Shown: in pieces, positions 7,679 through 18,500 of the stretch
How positions within the stretch are numbered: the stretch's first letter is position 1
Layout of the letters: each line of letters opens with the position of its first letter
Source: Catenulispora sp. EB89
Lineage (GTDB): Bacteria > Actinomycetota > Actinomycetes > Streptomycetales > Catenulisporaceae
DNA length: 64,000 nt
NCBI RefSeq assembly: GCF_041261445.1
Contig: NZ_JBGCCU010000012.1
Location: forward strand, 62,001 to 126,000
Reading direction: 5' to 3'
Made by a program: the position numbers and the translations under genes
The notes under the pieces: generated by a model
The model's input: the letters and a program-made list of their open reading frames with translations, nothing else
The model's database searches: none
What the model was told of the DNA's origin: nothing

Positions 7679-10600
7679 ATGCCCGTCCATCGCCATCGGC
7701 CACCCCGTACGCTGTCCCCTCGAACACTGCGACTCTCGGCCGTGTTCATGGCCCTCGCCATCGTTTTCGGTCTGTGCCTACCGGCGTCTGCGGTAGCGAA
7801 CGCAGGCACGCCGACGGAGTACCCGGGCCTCGAAGCCCAGTACGGCCTCGCCACCGGCACCCCCGGGGGCAGCGACTGGACCCTGGGGCCGGTGAAGAAC
7901 ACCATCGTTGACCCCAACATCGACTTCTCGAACCTCTTGCCGCGCCTCCAGCAGTTCGCCGGCGCCCCCACGGATGCCGGGATCCAGTGGAGCGGCGTCA
8001 TCCATGTGCCGACGACCGGCAGCTACACCTTCCAGTGGTACGGGGACAACGGCTTCCGGATGACGATCGACGGCGGCTCCGTCATCGACCATTGGGTCGA
8101 CGACTGGAACGTCCCGATCACCGCCACCGTGAACCTCACCGCGGGCGAGCACACCTTGCAGGCGCAGTACTTCCAGGACTTCGGCGGCGCCTCCGCGCAG
8201 CTGTCCTGGGCTCCGCCCGGCCAGTCGATGGCGCCGGTCCCGGCCTCGGCCTTCACGGTGCCGCCGGGTTACGTCCCGACCCTGACCGACGCCTCGCTCT
8301 CGGCCGACGGCACGAAGGTCCGGATGACGTTCAGCAAGCCGCTGGCCGCCTGGCCGTCGGCGGCGACCGGCCATCTGAGCGTCGCAGGGTTCCCCATCTC
8401 CTCGGCGGCGCTGGACCCGGCCGATCCCGCGACGCTCGTCGTCACCCTCGGCGGCCCGCTCTACAAGACCTGGACCGACCTCACGGTCGGCTACGACGGC
8501 ACCGGCGGCGCCGCGTACGCCGACGGCTCGGCCGTGCCGCTGTTCTACAGCGGTCTGGCCAACACCTCGACGGCGGACATGACCACGCCGTGGGCCTCGC
8601 AGGTCAACCCGAACAACCCGCTGCCGGACTACCCCCGCCCGCAGATGACGCGCGACCGGTGGCAGTCGCTGAACGGCAAGTGGGGTTTCGAGGGGCTGCC
8701 CGAGAGCACCGGCGCGACCGACGTCCAGAAGCCGCCGGCGAGCAACGCGCACCTGACCGGCTCGATCGTCGTGCCGTATCCGATGGAGTCGGAGCTGTCC
8801 GGCGTCCAGCAGCACTACGACTACTCCTTCTACCGGCGCACGTTCACCGTTCCCGCCTCGTGGCGCGCCGACGGTCAGCGCGTCGTGCTCAACTTCGGCG
8901 CCGTCAACTACCAGACGACGGTCTGGGTGAACAACGTTCAGGTGGCCACGCACACCGGCGGCTACCTGCCCTTCAGCGCCGACATCACCGCGGCGCTCAA
9001 GGGCTTCGGGCCGCAGCAGATCACCGTGGGCGTCACCAACACCGACGCGCCCAACCAGCCGCAGGGCAAGCAGCAGCTCGACCCGTCAGGGATCTTCTAT
9101 ACCGCGTCGAGCGGCATCTGGCAGACCGTGTGGCTGGAGCCGACCTCGGCGAAGCGGCTCGACCAGGTCGTGTTCACGCCGAACCTGCCGAACGCGCCGA
9201 GCACCGCGGGCGCCTCGGTCACCGTGGACGCCGTCAGCGGCACCTCCGCCGGCGGTCGTGTCCACGTCACCGTCACCGACGGCCGGCGAGTCGTGGCCGA
9301 GGGGACTGGGACGGCGAACACGCCGTTCACCATCCCGCTGGCCAACCCGCGGCTGTGGTCGCCGTCCGATCCGTTCCTGTACCGCGCGACGGTGACGCTG
9401 ACCGACGGCTGGTCGTGGGACCCGGTCGGTTCGTACTTCGGCGAGCGCACCGTGGGCATCGGAAAGGTGAACGGGGTCAGCAAGATCCTGCTGAACGGCA
9501 CGCCGACCTTCGTCGACGCGACCCTCGACCAGGGGTTCTGGCCGGACGGCATCTACACCGCGCCGACCGACGCCGCCCTGAAGTGGGACGTCACCGAGAC
9601 CAAGGCGATGGGCTTCAACGCGATCCGCAAGCACATCAAGGTCGAGCCGGCGCGGTGGTACTACGACGCCGACACCACCGGGATGCTCGTGCTCCAGGAC
9701 ATGCCGTCGATGAACTCCGGGTACACCCCGACCCCGGCGGACGACACCGCGTTCCGGTCCCAGCTGCACCAGATGGCCGTGGACCTGCGCGGGGAGACGT
9801 CGATCATCTCGTTCGAGCCCTACAACGAGGGCTGGGGCCTGGACCGGAACACCGTGTCCAACGCGGTCGACGAGGTCAAGCTCGCCGCCGCGCAGGTGCA
9901 CGCCGACGACCCGAGCCGGCTCGTCGACGCCGAGTCGGGCTTCAACTGCTGCGGCAGCGTGAACACCGACACCGGCGCCGGTAACGTGATCGACTGGCAC
10001 ACCTACACCGGCCCGGCCGACCCGCAGCCCGACACCGCGGACAACCGCGCCGCCATCGACGGCGAGCACGGCGGCTGGGGCCTGGCCATCCCGACTCACG
10101 ACTGGGATCAGGGCTTCATCAACTACGCCGGCGCCGCCGACACCACGCAGCTGACGCAGAAGTTCGTCCAGACGGCCGACGCGGTCCGGGTGGAGGCCCA
10201 GTGCCAGCTCTCCGGAAGCGTCTACACCCAGCTGACCGATGTCGAGGGCGAGGTCAACGGCCTGTGGACCTACGACCGCCGCGAACCGAAGATGGACGTG
10301 TCCCAGCTCGCAGCCGCCAACGCCAAGGTGATCGCGGCCGGCAGCACCGCCGGCGACTGCGGCCAGAACGTCGTCAGCAAGGCGGGAAGCTGGCCGCTGG
10401 CCGACGGCTCCGGCAGCGTCGCCAAGGACACGTCCGGCAACGGCGATGACGCGACGCTGCCGAACGGCGGCACCTGGACCACGTCCGGTCCGAACGGCGG
10501 CGGCCTGCAACTGAACGGCACCGACCAGTACGCGCAGACGCAGGGACCGCTGCTCAACAGCGGCGGCAGCTACACCGTCGCGGCGTGGGTCAACCTGGGC

Positions 10601-10996
10601 AAGAAGGGCGCGTTCGCCACCGCGGTCAGCGAGGACGGCACGGTGAACAGCGTGTTCTTCCTGCAGTACGACGCCGCCGACGACAGGTTCGCGTTCAGCA
10701 ACGCGAACGCCCGCGCGGTCGCCAACAGCGGTCCAGGCGGCGGCTCGCCGACGACGGGCACGTGGTACCACCTCGTCGGCGTCCGAGATGGGACGGCGAA
10801 CACCATGTCGATCTACGTCAACGGCACACTCGCCGGCACGACGACCGTCCCACCGGCGGACATGGCAACCGGCGGGCTGGCTATCGGGCGCGCGAAGTTC
10901 GGCGCGCAGCAGGTGGACTTCTGGCCGGGGAGCCTGGACGACGTGCAGATCTTCCCGACGGCGCTGACGGCGGGGCAGGTGTCTGCGCTGGGGTGA
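7679..10996 (+). CDS. Secreted GH2 family glycosidase with PA14 and LamG domains
   Basis: 1105 residues from an ATG preceded by GGGAAGGAAAAG. Order of parts: signal peptide to about residue 40; a PA14-like domain (about 50-190, WSGVIHVPTTGSYTFQWYGDNG); an Ig-like segment (LTDASLSADGTKVRMTFSKP); the GH2 jelly-roll sugar-binding domain (about 310-470, YSFYRRTFTVP, TTVWVNNVQVATHTGGYLP); a GH2 Ig domain; and the TIM barrel. Candidate catalytic residues are Glu717 in EPYNEGWG (acid/base) and Glu796 in IDGEHGGWG (nucleophile). A LamG/concanavalin-like domain fills about 920-1105. It would hydrolyse an extracellular beta-glycan; whether it is a galactosidase, glucuronidase or mannosidase cannot be told. 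A palindromic operator precedes it and a terminator follows. Confidence 0.93.
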   Translation: MPVHRHRPPRTLSPRTLRLSAVFMALAIVFGLCLPASAVANAGTPTEYPGLEAQYGLATGTPGGSDWTLGPVKNTIVDPNIDFSNLLPRLQQFAGAPTDAGIQWSGVIHVPTTGSYTFQWYGDNGFRMTIDGGSVIDHWVDDWNVPITATVNLTAGEHTLQAQYFQDFGGASAQLSWAPPGQSMAPVPASAFTVPPGYVPTLTDASLSADGTKVRMTFSKPLAAWPSAATGHLSVAGFPISSAALDPADPATLVVTLGGPLYKTWTDLTVGYDGTGGAAYADGSAVPLFYSGLANTSTADMTTPWASQVNPNNPLPDYPRPQMTRDRWQSLNGKWGFEGLPESTGATDVQKPPASNAHLTGSIVVPYPMESELSGVQQHYDYSFYRRTFTVPASWRADGQRVVLNFGAVNYQTTVWVNNVQVATHTGGYLPFSADITAALKGFGPQQITVGVTNTDAPNQPQGKQQLDPSGIFYTASSGIWQTVWLEPTSAKRLDQVVFTPNLPNAPSTAGASVTVDAVSGTSAGGRVHVTVTDGRRVVAEGTGTANTPFTIPLANPRLWSPSDPFLYRATVTLTDGWSWDPVGSYFGERTVGIGKVNGVSKILLNGTPTFVDATLDQGFWPDGIYTAPTDAALKWDVTETKAMGFNAIRKHIKVEPARWYYDADTTGMLVLQDMPSMNSGYTPTPADDTAFRSQLHQMAVDLRGETSIISFEPYNEGWGLDRNTVSNAVDEVKLAAAQVHADDPSRLVDAESGFNCCGSVNTDTGAGNVIDWHTYTGPADPQPDTADNRAAIDGEHGGWGLAIPTHDWDQGFINYAGAADTTQLTQKFVQTADAVRVEAQCQLSGSVYTQLTDVEGEVNGLWTYDRREPKMDVSQLAAANAKVIAAGSTAGDCGQNVVSKAGSWPLADGSGSVAKDTSGNGDDATLPNGGTWTTSGPNGGGLQLNGTDQYAQTQGPLLNSGGSYTVAAWVNLGKKGAFATAVSEDGTVNSVFFLQYDAADDRFAFSNANARAVANSGPGGGSPTTGTWYHLVGVRDGTANTMSIYVNGTLAGTTTVPPADMATGGLAIGRAKFGAQQVDFWPGSLDDVQIFPTALTAGQVSALG

Positions 10997-11017
10997 GGGG
11001 GCTGTAGGTGGTCATCG

Positions 11018-11060
11018 CGGTCGTGACGCGTCGGCCAGGTTGGTCGGCGCGTCACGACCG
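11018..11060. terminator. Bidirectional hairpin terminator
   Basis: Perfect 13-bp inverted repeat CGGTCGTGACGCG (11018-11030) / CGCGTCACGACCG (11048-11060) with a 17-base loop, located between the convergent GH2 and TPR-CHAT genes. There is no T-run, as is common in high-GC actinomycete terminators. Confidence 0.7.
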
Positions 11061-11113
11061 TTCAGCGGTGAGCGGCGGTCTTGGCGGGCCGTGGCCTCTG
11101 CGGCCTTTTCGGC

Positions 11114-14100
11114 TCACGGGCCGGTGTGGGTGTAGGGCGCCCACAGGCTCGGGCTGGTCGGATGCTTGGCACGCACGGTGCGTACCGCGTGGTGCAGGGC
11201 TTCGGCGGCGCGCTTGGTGTTCAGCGTGGTGCCTTCTTCCGCGAGTCGGGTGTAGACATCGACGGCCAGGTCGGCGGCAATGTGGTCGTCGACCGGCCAG
11301 AGGCTGCCGATGACGTGGCGGTAGCCGAGGAGGTGGAACGCGCCGGTCAGATGCAGCGCCTCGTCGGCGAGTTGGGGTGCGGTGACGCTGGTGTCGCAGG
11401 CGGACAGGTAGGCGAGGTCCGCGCTGAACTCGAGCTGGACCAGGTCGGCCACGGTCAGGGGAGCGGTCTCGTGGTCGGCCAGGAGCAGGTGACTTTGTCG
11501 CGGGCGCTTGCGGTCCGCGGCGCCGTGGCACGCGAAGTGCGCAATCCGGTGCTTCGGCAGCGCGTCGAGGGCTTCGGCGCGCGTGGGGTTGGACAGCACG
11601 TGTGCATTGGGGAGCAGGGATATGAGAGCGCTGGCTTCGCGCTCGGCTCCCGGTAGCGGGGCTCCGGGGAGGTCGGGAACAGCGATGATCAGGGGCGTGG
11701 CGGCGGGTGCATCGGCGGTTTGATCGGTTTCACCGGTCGGTCCGCTGGCAGCATCAGCGGTCGCGGCGGCGCGCAGCGCGAGCAGCGTCGGCGTGTAGGA
11801 GGAGACGACGCGGTCAAGCACGGTACGCCGGCCCCCGGGACGGTCGGCGGGGTCGTCGTGGTGGCCCGCAGCGTGCAACGGCAGTTCTGCGGCCACACCG
11901 ACCGGGCACCACCAGATCCTCGTCTCGTGCTCGCCGCTGCCCGGGGTGGCTCGAACGCCGAGCGCGGTCAGCACCGGCTCGGCGATCGCGTCCCACAGCC
12001 ACGCCAGCACCTGCATGATCTCCTGCTCGGGGTCAACGCGCTGTTCGGGGCTCAGATCCCGACTGACCGCCCTTTGCCTGGCGTTCCAGAGCACGACGCT
12101 CCGTTCGACCACTGCGGCGTGGTTCAGGTCCGGCAGGGGAACGTGCCGGACGATCTCCGCCGCGTCTCCGGTGACGATCAGCGCGTCGCAACGTTCGGGA
12201 GTGCAGACCACGAGGACGACCGGGCCCGCCTGAGCACACGCGGCCAGTTCGGTCAGGCCGGGGCGCAGGAAGTCTTCGAAGGTCGGCAGGGCTCGAATTC
12301 GGCTGAGTACGTCCTCGATCTCCGCACGGGTCTCATCGCGCTGCTGTGCCACGTGCTGCTTGGCAGCCGCGGACGCCAGCACCTGTATCTCCGTGACCGA
12401 GCCGGATTCGGGACCCTGATCGAGGGCGGTCAGTGTCCCGCGCGCCGAATCAAGGCTCTGCGCCAGCTCCGGGTACGCGGCACGCAGTCGGGCCGACTCA
12501 CCGCCGCGCAGCGCCAGAGCCTCGGCGACCAGCACCCCGCGGGCGCGTTCGAGCAGTTCCACCGCACACCCGGGCCGTCCGGCGGCGAGCGCGATGGCGG
12601 CAGCCTGCGCGGGCAACCCGTCGAGACGCGCCATCCGGGATTCCCGGTCCGAGCGGACGAGACTGGCCGGTGCGAGTTGGTCGATCAACTCCACCACGCG
12701 CTCGATGGCCTCCAATGCCGCCTCGAACGCGCCCGCAGCGAGGTCCAAGCGGGCTTGCTCGCGTCCGGCCTGGATCCGGACAAGCGTGGAGGCGGAGGCA
12801 AGGTTCGCAGCCTCTCGGAAACGAGTGCGCGCCTCCTCAAGGAGATCTGCGTTCGTGTCGCGCTCTGCCGCGAGGGTCTGCAACGCGAGTCCGAGATTGC
12901 ACAGCCGGGAGGCACGAAAGGGGTCGCTTTCCGGCGTGTTGAGTGCCACCACCCGCAGCGCCGCCACGGCGACCTCTCCGATCTCTGGGCGCTTGTCGAA
13001 CTTGAAGATGGCCAGTGCCATGGCCGCGCGGTTGCTCAGGATGAGCAGACGACCGGGGTGGTCCGGAGGAACAAGGGCCTCTGCTTGTTCGAAGAAGGAA
13101 TACGCGGCGGCGAAGCCTTCCCGTAACCCAGTGTGTTCGGCCAACAGCATCGCCGTGTAGCCGAGGTCGTTGAGTCTTCCGGCACGGTCCGGGTGCCCTT
13201 CCGGGGTTGCCTCTAGTGCTTTGAGCAGCACGCGGCCTGCCTCGCCCAGCGCGGTCTCCAGACCAGAGCTCTGATATGCCGTCCGCAACACGTTGCCCAG
13301 TGTGACCAGCACGGCGCCACGGTTGGCCAGATCCTCGGGCATCGCCTCCACCGCTGCCCGCGCCTGCGCGACCGCCTCCAATATCGAGTCCGAGCGCCCT
13401 GTGGCTTCGAACTCGCGTTGCAGCGACGTCACGAGATTCGTAGCCCGAACAACAAGCGCGGGATGGCCCGGAGGCGTCGCCGCGACCGAGTCGTGGCCCG
13501 CCTTGACCGCCTCGGTGAGCAGTTCCCGGTCCCCGGTGCGCTCGAAGGCCTCTCGCGACGCGATGCCCAGATTGCTGAGATGGTCGGGCCGCAGCGTGTC
13601 GCCGATGGGCGTCGCTTCCACGGCGGCCCGGCCGGCGTACACTGCTTCGGCGAGCACCCCGGTCTGCCCGGTGTACTTGTAGTACAAGCGCGCCGTGGCG
13701 CCGAAGTCGCTGAGCATCGAGGCACGGCGAGGATGGTCTGCGGGGATCGCTGCAACGCCGGCTCGGCCCAGGTCCAACGCCTCGGTCAGCAGCTCCACAT
13801 CTCCCGTGCATTCGGCCAACCGATACAGCGCGGTTGCCAAAGTGCTCAGCGGGATATCGCGTTCCGGGTGGTCCTCGGGTGTGGCCGCCATCGCCGCCCG
13901 GCCGGCTTCGACCGCCTCACGCAGCACTGCCGTGTCCCCGGTCCGCTCGAAGAGGTTCCGGAGCACAATCACGAGATTGGTCTGCCACCGCGCCCGATCC
14001 GGGTGATCCGCCGGTACGACGGCGACGGCGTTCCGGCTCGCCTCGATTGCCTCGTGCAGTACCGACAACTCTCCGTTACGTCTGAACAGCCGCTGCAGCA

Positions 14101-14572
14101 CGTTCCCGAGATTGGTCAGGCGTGCCGCCCGATCCACAGGATCCTCCGTGGCGATACTTTCAGAGCGTCGGTGCATCGCTAGGGCTTCATCGAGCGCTTC
14201 CACTCGGCCGGTGTAGTCATAGCGTGCCATCGACACGTTCCCGAGCAGCGTAAATTGCGACGCATAGCAGAGGTCTCCTGGGAGCGTGCGCGCCAAGGCG
14301 TCGCGGCCGAGATGTTCCGCCTCGTCGAGTAGCTGGACCTGGCCGGTGCGATCGAACAGTTGCTTGATGCAGATCCCAGCAAGGGTCTGTACCAGGGCGC
14401 GCTGTGCGTAGTCGTGGGGCAACATGGCCAGCGACGTGCGGAAGTACTCCGCCGCTCGTTCGACGAACTCAGTTCGACCGGTGACCCGATACTTCTCCTC
14501 CAGCCGGACAGCTTCCTGGGCGAGCGCGATCGGGTCGGTCGGGTCGATCGGCGGGTCCTGATCCGTTGCCAT
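11114..14572 (-). CDS. TPR-repeat CHAT-domain (caspase-like) protein
   Basis: 1152 residues. About residues 1-640 are tandem TPR-type helices with a recurring unit of the form 'TG..ELL.EAV.AGR.AV.ATP..HP.RA..L.NLG.AL', one of about 43-50 residues repeated a dozen or more times. A helical linker leads to a C-terminal CHAT protease domain (about 780-1152). Its catalytic pair is visible: His1016 in HFACHG and Cys1059 in LSACDT, followed by GYRHVIGSLWPVDD, typical of CHAT (caspase HetF-associated with TPRs). It is probably a cysteine protease whose TPR array senses or scaffolds a partner. It is a single-gene unit, convergent with GH2; its only close neighbour upstream is a frameshifted unknown gene on the other strand. 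The target is unknown. Confidence 0.92.
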   Translation of the reverse strand: MATDQDPPIDPTDPIALAQEAVRLEEKYRVTGRTEFVERAAEYFRTSLAMLPHDYAQRALVQTLAGICIKQLFDRTGQVQLLDEAEHLGRDALARTLPGDLCYASQFTLLGNVSMARYDYTGRVEALDEALAMHRRSESIATEDPVDRAARLTNLGNVLQRLFRRNGELSVLHEAIEASRNAVAVVPADHPDRARWQTNLVIVLRNLFERTGDTAVLREAVEAGRAAMAATPEDHPERDIPLSTLATALYRLAECTGDVELLTEALDLGRAGVAAIPADHPRRASMLSDFGATARLYYKYTGQTGVLAEAVYAGRAAVEATPIGDTLRPDHLSNLGIASREAFERTGDRELLTEAVKAGHDSVAATPPGHPALVVRATNLVTSLQREFEATGRSDSILEAVAQARAAVEAMPEDLANRGAVLVTLGNVLRTAYQSSGLETALGEAGRVLLKALEATPEGHPDRAGRLNDLGYTAMLLAEHTGLREGFAAAYSFFEQAEALVPPDHPGRLLILSNRAAMALAIFKFDKRPEIGEVAVAALRVVALNTPESDPFRASRLCNLGLALQTLAAERDTNADLLEEARTRFREAANLASASTLVRIQAGREQARLDLAAGAFEAALEAIERVVELIDQLAPASLVRSDRESRMARLDGLPAQAAAIALAAGRPGCAVELLERARGVLVAEALALRGGESARLRAAYPELAQSLDSARGTLTALDQGPESGSVTEIQVLASAAAKQHVAQQRDETRAEIEDVLSRIRALPTFEDFLRPGLTELAACAQAGPVVLVVCTPERCDALIVTGDAAEIVRHVPLPDLNHAAVVERSVVLWNARQRAVSRDLSPEQRVDPEQEIMQVLAWLWDAIAEPVLTALGVRATPGSGEHETRIWWCPVGVAAELPLHAAGHHDDPADRPGGRRTVLDRVVSSYTPTLLALRAAATADAASGPTGETDQTADAPAATPLIIAVPDLPGAPLPGAEREASALISLLPNAHVLSNPTRAEALDALPKHRIAHFACHGAADRKRPRQSHLLLADHETAPLTVADLVQLEFSADLAYLSACDTSVTAPQLADEALHLTGAFHLLGYRHVIGSLWPVDDHIAADLAVDVYTRLAEEGTTLNTKRAAEALHHAVRTVRAKHPTSPSLWAPYTHTGP

Positions 14573-14668
14573 GCATACTCCTGACGGACCCGCGCCGAAC
14601 GAACCCCGTGGGCACGGGCCGGTAGCTTGTCGCTCCGATGATGCCGCTTGTCAGGTGATCGGGTGGTG

Positions 14669-15364
14669 ATGGCCGTGTATTCGGTCGAGGACGCGGCCGG
14701 CGCATCTGGAGCGGGAGGGCCTGACCGAGGCGTTGTTTCCAGCGCTGATGCCCGACCCGCCGGTCGACGACGACCCGGAGCTCGGGCCGGTGCTCGGCCT
14801 AGGCGGGCCGCGCCTGCTGACGCGGGACGGCATCGCGATCCTGCCGCCCCAGCGACGGTTCAATCGCGTACGCGCCGGTCAGGTCTACCGCATCTTCGCC
14901 GCGGGTCGGTGGGCCAATGCGGTCAACGGGTACGCCCTGGCGCCCAGTGAGTGGCGGCCCGGGATGGCGGTCTGGGGTTACAGCGAGAGCGGTCTGTATC
15001 AGGAGGCTGAGTGGGGTTCGGTGGCCGAGTGGCTGATCGAGTTCGTGGCGCCGTTAGGCGGATACACCGCGGGCGTGGCCGATCCAGCACAGCGGGCTCA
15101 GCTGATCGATGAGTGGCGTGAAGAGGGGGCAAGTCAGAACTGGCAGAGCTCCCGGATCTCCTCGTTCTCGGCATCCACCCGAACACCGCAAGCTCCGGCC
15201 GGACCGGCGAGCGCATCGTCGACGTCCTAGCCGACCCGGCCGCCGGTCTGGCCCGCGCCTACGGCCTCACCCCGGAAAAGCTGCACGCCGTCACCTACCT
15301 CAACACCGAAGGCGGCTTCCGCGGCGCCGCACGTCGGGAGTACGCGAAGTTCAGAGCACGATGA
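14669..15364 (+). pseudogene. Frameshifted unknown gene
   Basis: Three overlapping frames join into one plausible protein of about 230 residues. It begins MAVYSVEDA (14669 onward), continues in another frame as HLEREGLTEALFPALMP and on through AAGRWANAVNGYALAP to LIDEWREEG. It then shifts by -1 at a run of five G (15125-15129) into ELAELPDLLVLGIHPN, which runs on to EYAKFRAR and a stop at 15362. The first shift is near 14696. Each part has normal actinomycete composition in its own frame and Arg-rich noise in the others, which is why I join them. I do not recognise the family; it looks like a soluble cytoplasmic protein. Either the gene is decaying or the sequence has indel errors. Confidence 0.6.
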
Positions 15365-15534
15365 GTTGCCATGTGCCCGAATTATCCCTATGAGCGCCCC
15401 GAAACATCGGCGTCACGCTCTGGACAGCGGCTCTGCGGCGCACTATACATACCCAACACAAGGGAACGCTCGATCACATAACTCATCAACTTTCTTCACA
15501 ACCGCGCGACGCGCTTCTTGGGCGGGAATGACGC

Positions 15535-18500
15535 ATGAGACTTCGGGTGAACAGTCCGTCGCGCCTCCGGCGCACCGGCCGCATGCTGGCGGCAGCTGGC
15601 ACTGTCATGGCTCTGATATTCGGGTCCGTCGGTGGTGTGCACGCCACCCCGACCCAGAACGCTGATCTCGCGCAGACGACGGCAGCAACCACAACGGCGA
15701 ACACAACGGCGAACACAGTGGCGAACACAACAGCCACCAAAACCCCCGCCGGTACCCCCCACACCGTCACCTACGACGGCTACTCCTTCCTCGTCGACGG
15801 CACCCGCACCGCCCTGTGGTCGGGCGAGTTCCACTACTTCCGCCTCCCCAGCCCCAGCCTCTGGCTGGACATCTTCCAGAAGATGAAGGCCGCCGGCTTC
15901 AACGCCACCTCCCTGTACTTCGACTGGGGATACCACTCGCCGGCGCCCGGCGTGTACGACTTCACCGGCGTGCGGAACGTCGACGAGCTCCTGGACATGG
16001 CGCAGCAGGCCGGGCTGTACGTGATCGCGCGGCCCGCGCCCTATATCAACGCCGAGGTCGACGGCGGCGGCCTGCCGGCGTGGCTGGGCACGAAGAACGT
16101 GCACAACCGCACCGACGATCCCGCCTTCCTGTCCTACGCCGACCAGTGGCTCACCCAGATCGACGCGATCCTGGCGCGGCACCAGCTCACCAACGGCACC
16201 GGCACGGTCATCGCCTACCAGGTCGAGAACGAGTACTACAACGGTTCGGCGACCGGCCAGGCCTACATGCAGCACCTGGAGGACAAGGCGCGCGCCGACG
16301 GCATCACCGTGCCGCTGACCGGCAACAACAACGGCACGTTCAGCAGCGGCACCGGCGCCCTGGACGTCGACGGCCCCGACTCCTACCCGCAGGGCTTCGA
16401 CTGCTCGAACCCGAGCTCGTGGAACGGCGTCCCCGACCTCAGCTACGACCACCCGGCCGGCAAGCCGCTGTACTCGCCGGAGTTCCAGGGCGGCGCCTTC
16501 GACCCCTGGGGCGGGCCGGGGTACGACAAGTGCGCGCAGCTGATCAACGACCAGTTCGCGGACGTCTTCTACAAGAACAACATCGCCAACGGCGCCACCG
16601 CGCAGAGCTTCTACATGACCTACGGCGGCACCAACTGGGGCTGGCTCGGCGAGCCCGAGAACTACACCTCCTACGACTACGGCGCGGCGATCCGGGAGAC
16701 CCGGCAGCTCGACCCGAAGTACTACGAGGACAAGCTGATCGGGTACCTGCTGGCCTCGATGCCGGACCTGACGAAGACCGACCGCGTCGAGACCGCCGCG
16801 CCGAGCGACAGCGCCATCGTGGACACCGCGCGGCGCAACCCCGACACCGGCGCCCAGTTCCACGTGCTGCGGCACTCGGACTCGACCTCGACCGCGGTGG
16901 ACAACACGCACATCGCCATCGACTTCAACGCGCGGCTGGCCGGCCAGTACACCTACGACGACGCCGATCCGGCCCTGCAGTACGCCGGTTCCTGGTCGCA
17001 CGTCGCCAACCAGAGCTACACCGGCAGCGACTACAAGAACACTGAGTCGTTCTCCAACACCGCCGGCGACACGCTGACGGTTCCGTTCACCGGCACCGCG
17101 ATCCGGTGGATCGGTTCGAAGACCAACAACCACGGCTACGCCGACGTCTACCTCGACGGCGTCAAGCAGGCCACCGTCGACTGCTCCGGCGGCGCGAGCC
17201 AGGCCGTGCTCTACCAGGCCGCCGGCCTGAGCGCGGGATCGCACACGCTGAAGATCGTCGTCGACGGCAGCCACGCCTCCGGCTCGACCGACAACTTCGT
17301 CTCCGTTGACGCCATCGACCTGCCGCCGGCGGCGAGCAGCCCGACGTACCCGAGCGTCCCGCAGGAGCCCGGCACCGCGATCACCCTCAACGACCGCGAG
17401 TCGGATCTGCTGCTCGCGGACACCAAGCTCGGCGACTCGCGGTTGCAGTACTCGACCTCGCAGCTGATGAGCTCGCAGACGATCGGCGGCCGCGACGTCG
17501 CCGTGCTCTACGGAGATCAGGGCACTGACGGCGAGACGGTGCTGCGGTACACCAGCCGGCCGACCGTGCAGAGCAGCGGCGGCGCGGTCAAGGTGACCTG
17601 GGACGCCACCACCGGCGACCTGCGGCTCAACTACAAGCACGACGGCCTGACCCGGGTGACCGTCAGCGGCGGCGGCTCGCGGCCGTTGCTGCTCCTGCTC
17701 GCCGACAAGCCGACCGCCGAGACCTTCTGGACGCAGAACACCGCCGCCGGGCCGGTCCTGGTGCGCGGCACGCACCTGCTGCGCACCGCCACCAGCCTCG
17801 ACGGCGGCCGCGTCCTGAGCCTGACCGGCGACAACGGCACCGACCCCGGCATCGAGGTGTTCAGCACGGCCGGATCGGTGGTCTGGAACGGGCATGACGT
17901 CCACGCCAAGGCCTCGCCCACCGGCAGCCTCGTCGGCGCGGTGGCCACGGCGGCGCCGATCACCCTGCCCGCGCTTACCGACTGGAAGGTCCAGGCCGAG
18001 TCCCCGGAGGCCCAGCCCGGCTTCGACGACTCGACGTGGCAGGTCGCGGACAAGACCACCACCAACAGCGTCACCGGTATCGGCTCGCTGCCGGTCCTGT
18101 ACGCCGACGACTACGGGTTCCACACCGGCAGCACCTGGTACCGAGGCAGGTTCGGCTACTCCGCGGCGGCGACCGGCGTCCATCTGGTCTCTGATTCGGG
18201 AGGTGGCGCGCAGGCCTTCTCGGTCTGGCTCAACGGAACCTTCCTCGGCAGCTCCACCACCGGCAGCGGCGACTTCACCTTCCCGGCCGGGTCGTTGAAG
18301 CAGAGTGGGGACAACATCCTCTCGGTGCTCACCGTGAACATGGGCCACGAGGAGGACTACAACTCCAGCAACAACAACACCTCCGCGCGCGGCCTGACCA
18401 GCGCCTCGCTCATCGGCTCCGCACTGACGTCGGTGACGTGGCGGCTGCAGGGCGTCCGCGGCGGCGAGCAGGAGATCGACCCCGTGCGCGGTCCGCTGTC

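Noticed and set aside
9086-10771. Minus-strand open frame inside the GH2 gene
   Set aside because: Shadow of GH2; low-complexity Val/Arg/Gly sequence.
15691-15738. Short tandem array as a possible CRISPR or regulatory repeat
   Set aside because: Four 12-bp units without spacers, in frame in the GH35 leader, encoding Thr/Asn/Ala; simple coding slippage.
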